Shown one piece after another: positions 9,332 through 10,015 of a DNA stretch of 10,015 nucleotides. This stretch comes from Solimonas sp040377605 (GTDB taxonomy: Bacteria > Pseudomonadota > Gammaproteobacteria > Nevskiales > Nevskiaceae): contig JBEIOK010000097.1 in assembly GCA_040377605.1 (NCBI GenBank), positions 1 to 10,015 of the forward strand, written 5' to 3'. The translations under genes and the position numbers were made by a program. Each line of letters starts with the position of its first letter. Position 1 is the stretch's first letter. The notes below the pieces were generated by a model. It searched no databases. It was given only the letters and a program-made list of their open reading frames with translations, and was not told where the DNA came from.

Positions 9332-9867
9332 GGCAGCGCCTCGAAATCGATGACGCTCACGGGCGCGGTGCGGCCATCCCACTCGCGGGAGGCCTGTGCG
9401 CCACTGGCAAAGCCGTCGAGCACCAGCGGCACTGCTTCGATCAGCTCGTACAACGGGCCGGGCTCTTCGGGCACTTCCAGGTATGCCACGCGCACCGCGC
9501 CGTTGCTGGCTTCGAACACCGGCACGAGACCCTGCGCCCGCGCACGCAGCACCTCGCCGTCGAGATCACGCGCATGCCAGGCCAGATGATGCAGCCCCAG
9601 CCGGGGGCGGCCATCGGCGTGCTGATAGGGCGACGGCGAGTCGCTGAGGACCTGGATCAGCTCGATCTGCAGGTCGTCCTGATACGACAGGCCCACGTGC
9701 AGCTTCACCGCGGTGGCCTGGCCGCGACAATGGCCGCGCATCGTCGTGTTGCGATACACCGTCCACGGGCCGACCCCGTGCAGCGTGATCCAGCGTTGCA
9801 GGCTCGCGTCGAGGTCGGCAACGATGTAGGCCACCTGGCGGATCGGTCCTCGAAGATTCGTGTGCAT
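9328..9867 (-). CDS. VOC family protein (glyoxalase/methylmalonyl-CoA epimerase-like)
   Basis: The product has 179 residues with two beta-alpha-beta-beta-beta modules of the vicinal oxygen chelate fold. Module 1 starts IRQVAYIVADLDASLQRW, with GVGPWTVYRN after it; module 2 starts LGLHHLAWHARDLDGEV. By comparison with methylmalonyl-CoA epimerase the metal ligands would be Gln11, Glu69 (LQIELIQ), His94 (HHLAW) and Glu141 (LYELIE). With Gln in place of the usual His at the first position, the metal site may be altered. The protein is cytoplasmic. Members catalyse isomerisation, epimerisation or ring cleavage of small molecules; the substrate here is unknown. ATG 9867 gives MHTNLRGPIRQVAY, a natural start for the family, without an obvious ribosome binding site. 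The 3' end overlaps the next gene's start by 4 bases (GTGA), which makes a VOC-SDR operon. Confidence 0.87.
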   Translation of the reverse strand: MHTNLRGPIRQVAYIVADLDASLQRWITLHGVGPWTVYRNTTMRGHCRGQATAVKLHVGLSYQDDLQIELIQVLSDSPSPYQHADGRPRLGLHHLAWHARDLDGEVLRARAQGLVPVFEASNGAVRVAYLEVPEEPGPLYELIEAVPLVLDGFASGAQASREWDGRTAPVSVIDFEALP

Positions 9868-10005
9868 GGGGCGACTCGCCGGCAACAGGGTTCGGTCAGG
9901 AGGATGAGACGGGCCCTGGCCGGCTGCCTCCCCCAAAGAGGCGGGACCGGCGCCCCGGCCTGCGGTAGGCTGCGCGCCACCGCATGACCGACCGCACCGA
10001 TCCCC
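9868..10005. other. Divergent leader region between the VOC gene and the next + strand gene
   Basis: About 138 bases without a recognised gene separate the - strand VOC start (9867) from the probable + strand start at 10006. It holds a small hairpin, GCCTC (9926-9930) with GAGGC (9938-9942) around CCCCAAA, not followed by a T tract in either direction. It also holds a possible + strand -10 element, TAGGCT (9966-9971), and a 9-codon ATG frame at 9984-10013. No convincing - strand promoter was seen. Confidence 0.4.
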
Positions 10006-10015
10006 GTGTCTGAAG
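10006..10015 (+). CDS. Possible first codons of the next + strand gene
   Basis: GTG TCT GAA and one more base run off the end of the window; they would encode a start MSE. The only other nearby start, ATG 9984, meets TGA after nine codons. A possible -10, TAGGCT, lies at 9966-9971. There is no strong ribosome binding site before the GTG, so this is only a guess from layout. Confidence 0.25.

Noticed and set aside
9332..9382. Upstream start of the RDH-like SDR inside the VOC gene
   Set aside because: The GTG at 9331 overlaps the VOC stop as GTGA and has GAGG 7 bases before it; the extension has no family support.
9926..9942. The GCCTC/GAGGC hairpin as an intrinsic terminator
   Set aside because: The stem is only 5 strong pairs, no T tract follows on either strand, and it lies between divergent gene starts, where no transcript needs to end.

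Overview
The window is a high-GC stretch of bacterial chromosome with tightly packed genes, strongly G/C-biased third codon positions, occasional GTG starts and short intergenic gaps. The ABC-F protein matches the YheS type of Gammaproteobacteria closely. Together with the house-keeping and lipid-type oxidoreductase mix, this suggests a high-GC gammaproteobacterium, for example of the Xanthomonadales/Nevskiales kind; that placement is an inference. I see no phage, transposon, integron, CRISPR, rRNA or tRNA.

Layout. (A) 1-2245, + strand: the 3' part of a YccU-type CoA-binding protein, an aldo/keto reductase (385-1413) and a classical short-chain dehydrogenase (1442-2245, GTG start). They are separated by 45 and 28 bases and could be one transcript. 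A perfect 10-bp stem-loop at 2268-2291 closes this group and the opposing gene. (B) 2311-3969, - strand: a choice-of-anchor I family lipoprotein (beta-propeller type) with a six-triplet collagen-like Gly-X-Y spacer just after its lipid-anchored cysteine. (C) 3970-4118: a divergent promoter region with two sets of three 11-bp-spaced repeats, resembling a binding site for a PhoB/OmpR-family regulator. (D) 4119-7413, + strand: a retinol saturase/phytoene dehydrogenase-like FAD oxidoreductase, then a YheS-type ABC-F ATPase whose -10 element sits so close to its ATG that the mRNA is probably leaderless. (E) 7417-9867, - strand: a VOC-fold protein and an SDR dehydrogenase coupled by a GTGA overlap, followed by a lipoprotein alpha/beta hydrolase that converges on the ABC-F gene with 3 bases between stop codons. 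(F) 9868-10015: a divergent leader region and probably the first codons of another + strand gene.

How the genes may work together. Five of the eight readable genes are small-molecule oxidoreductases, an esterase-like hydrolase or a VOC enzyme. Nothing fixes their substrates, and a common pathway is not demonstrated. The only clear operon-level link is VOC-SDR. The strongest unexplained signal is the 11-bp-periodic repeat region between the lipoprotein and the FAD oxidoreductase. I found no convincing novel defence system or mobile system; most of the region is ordinary chromosome.
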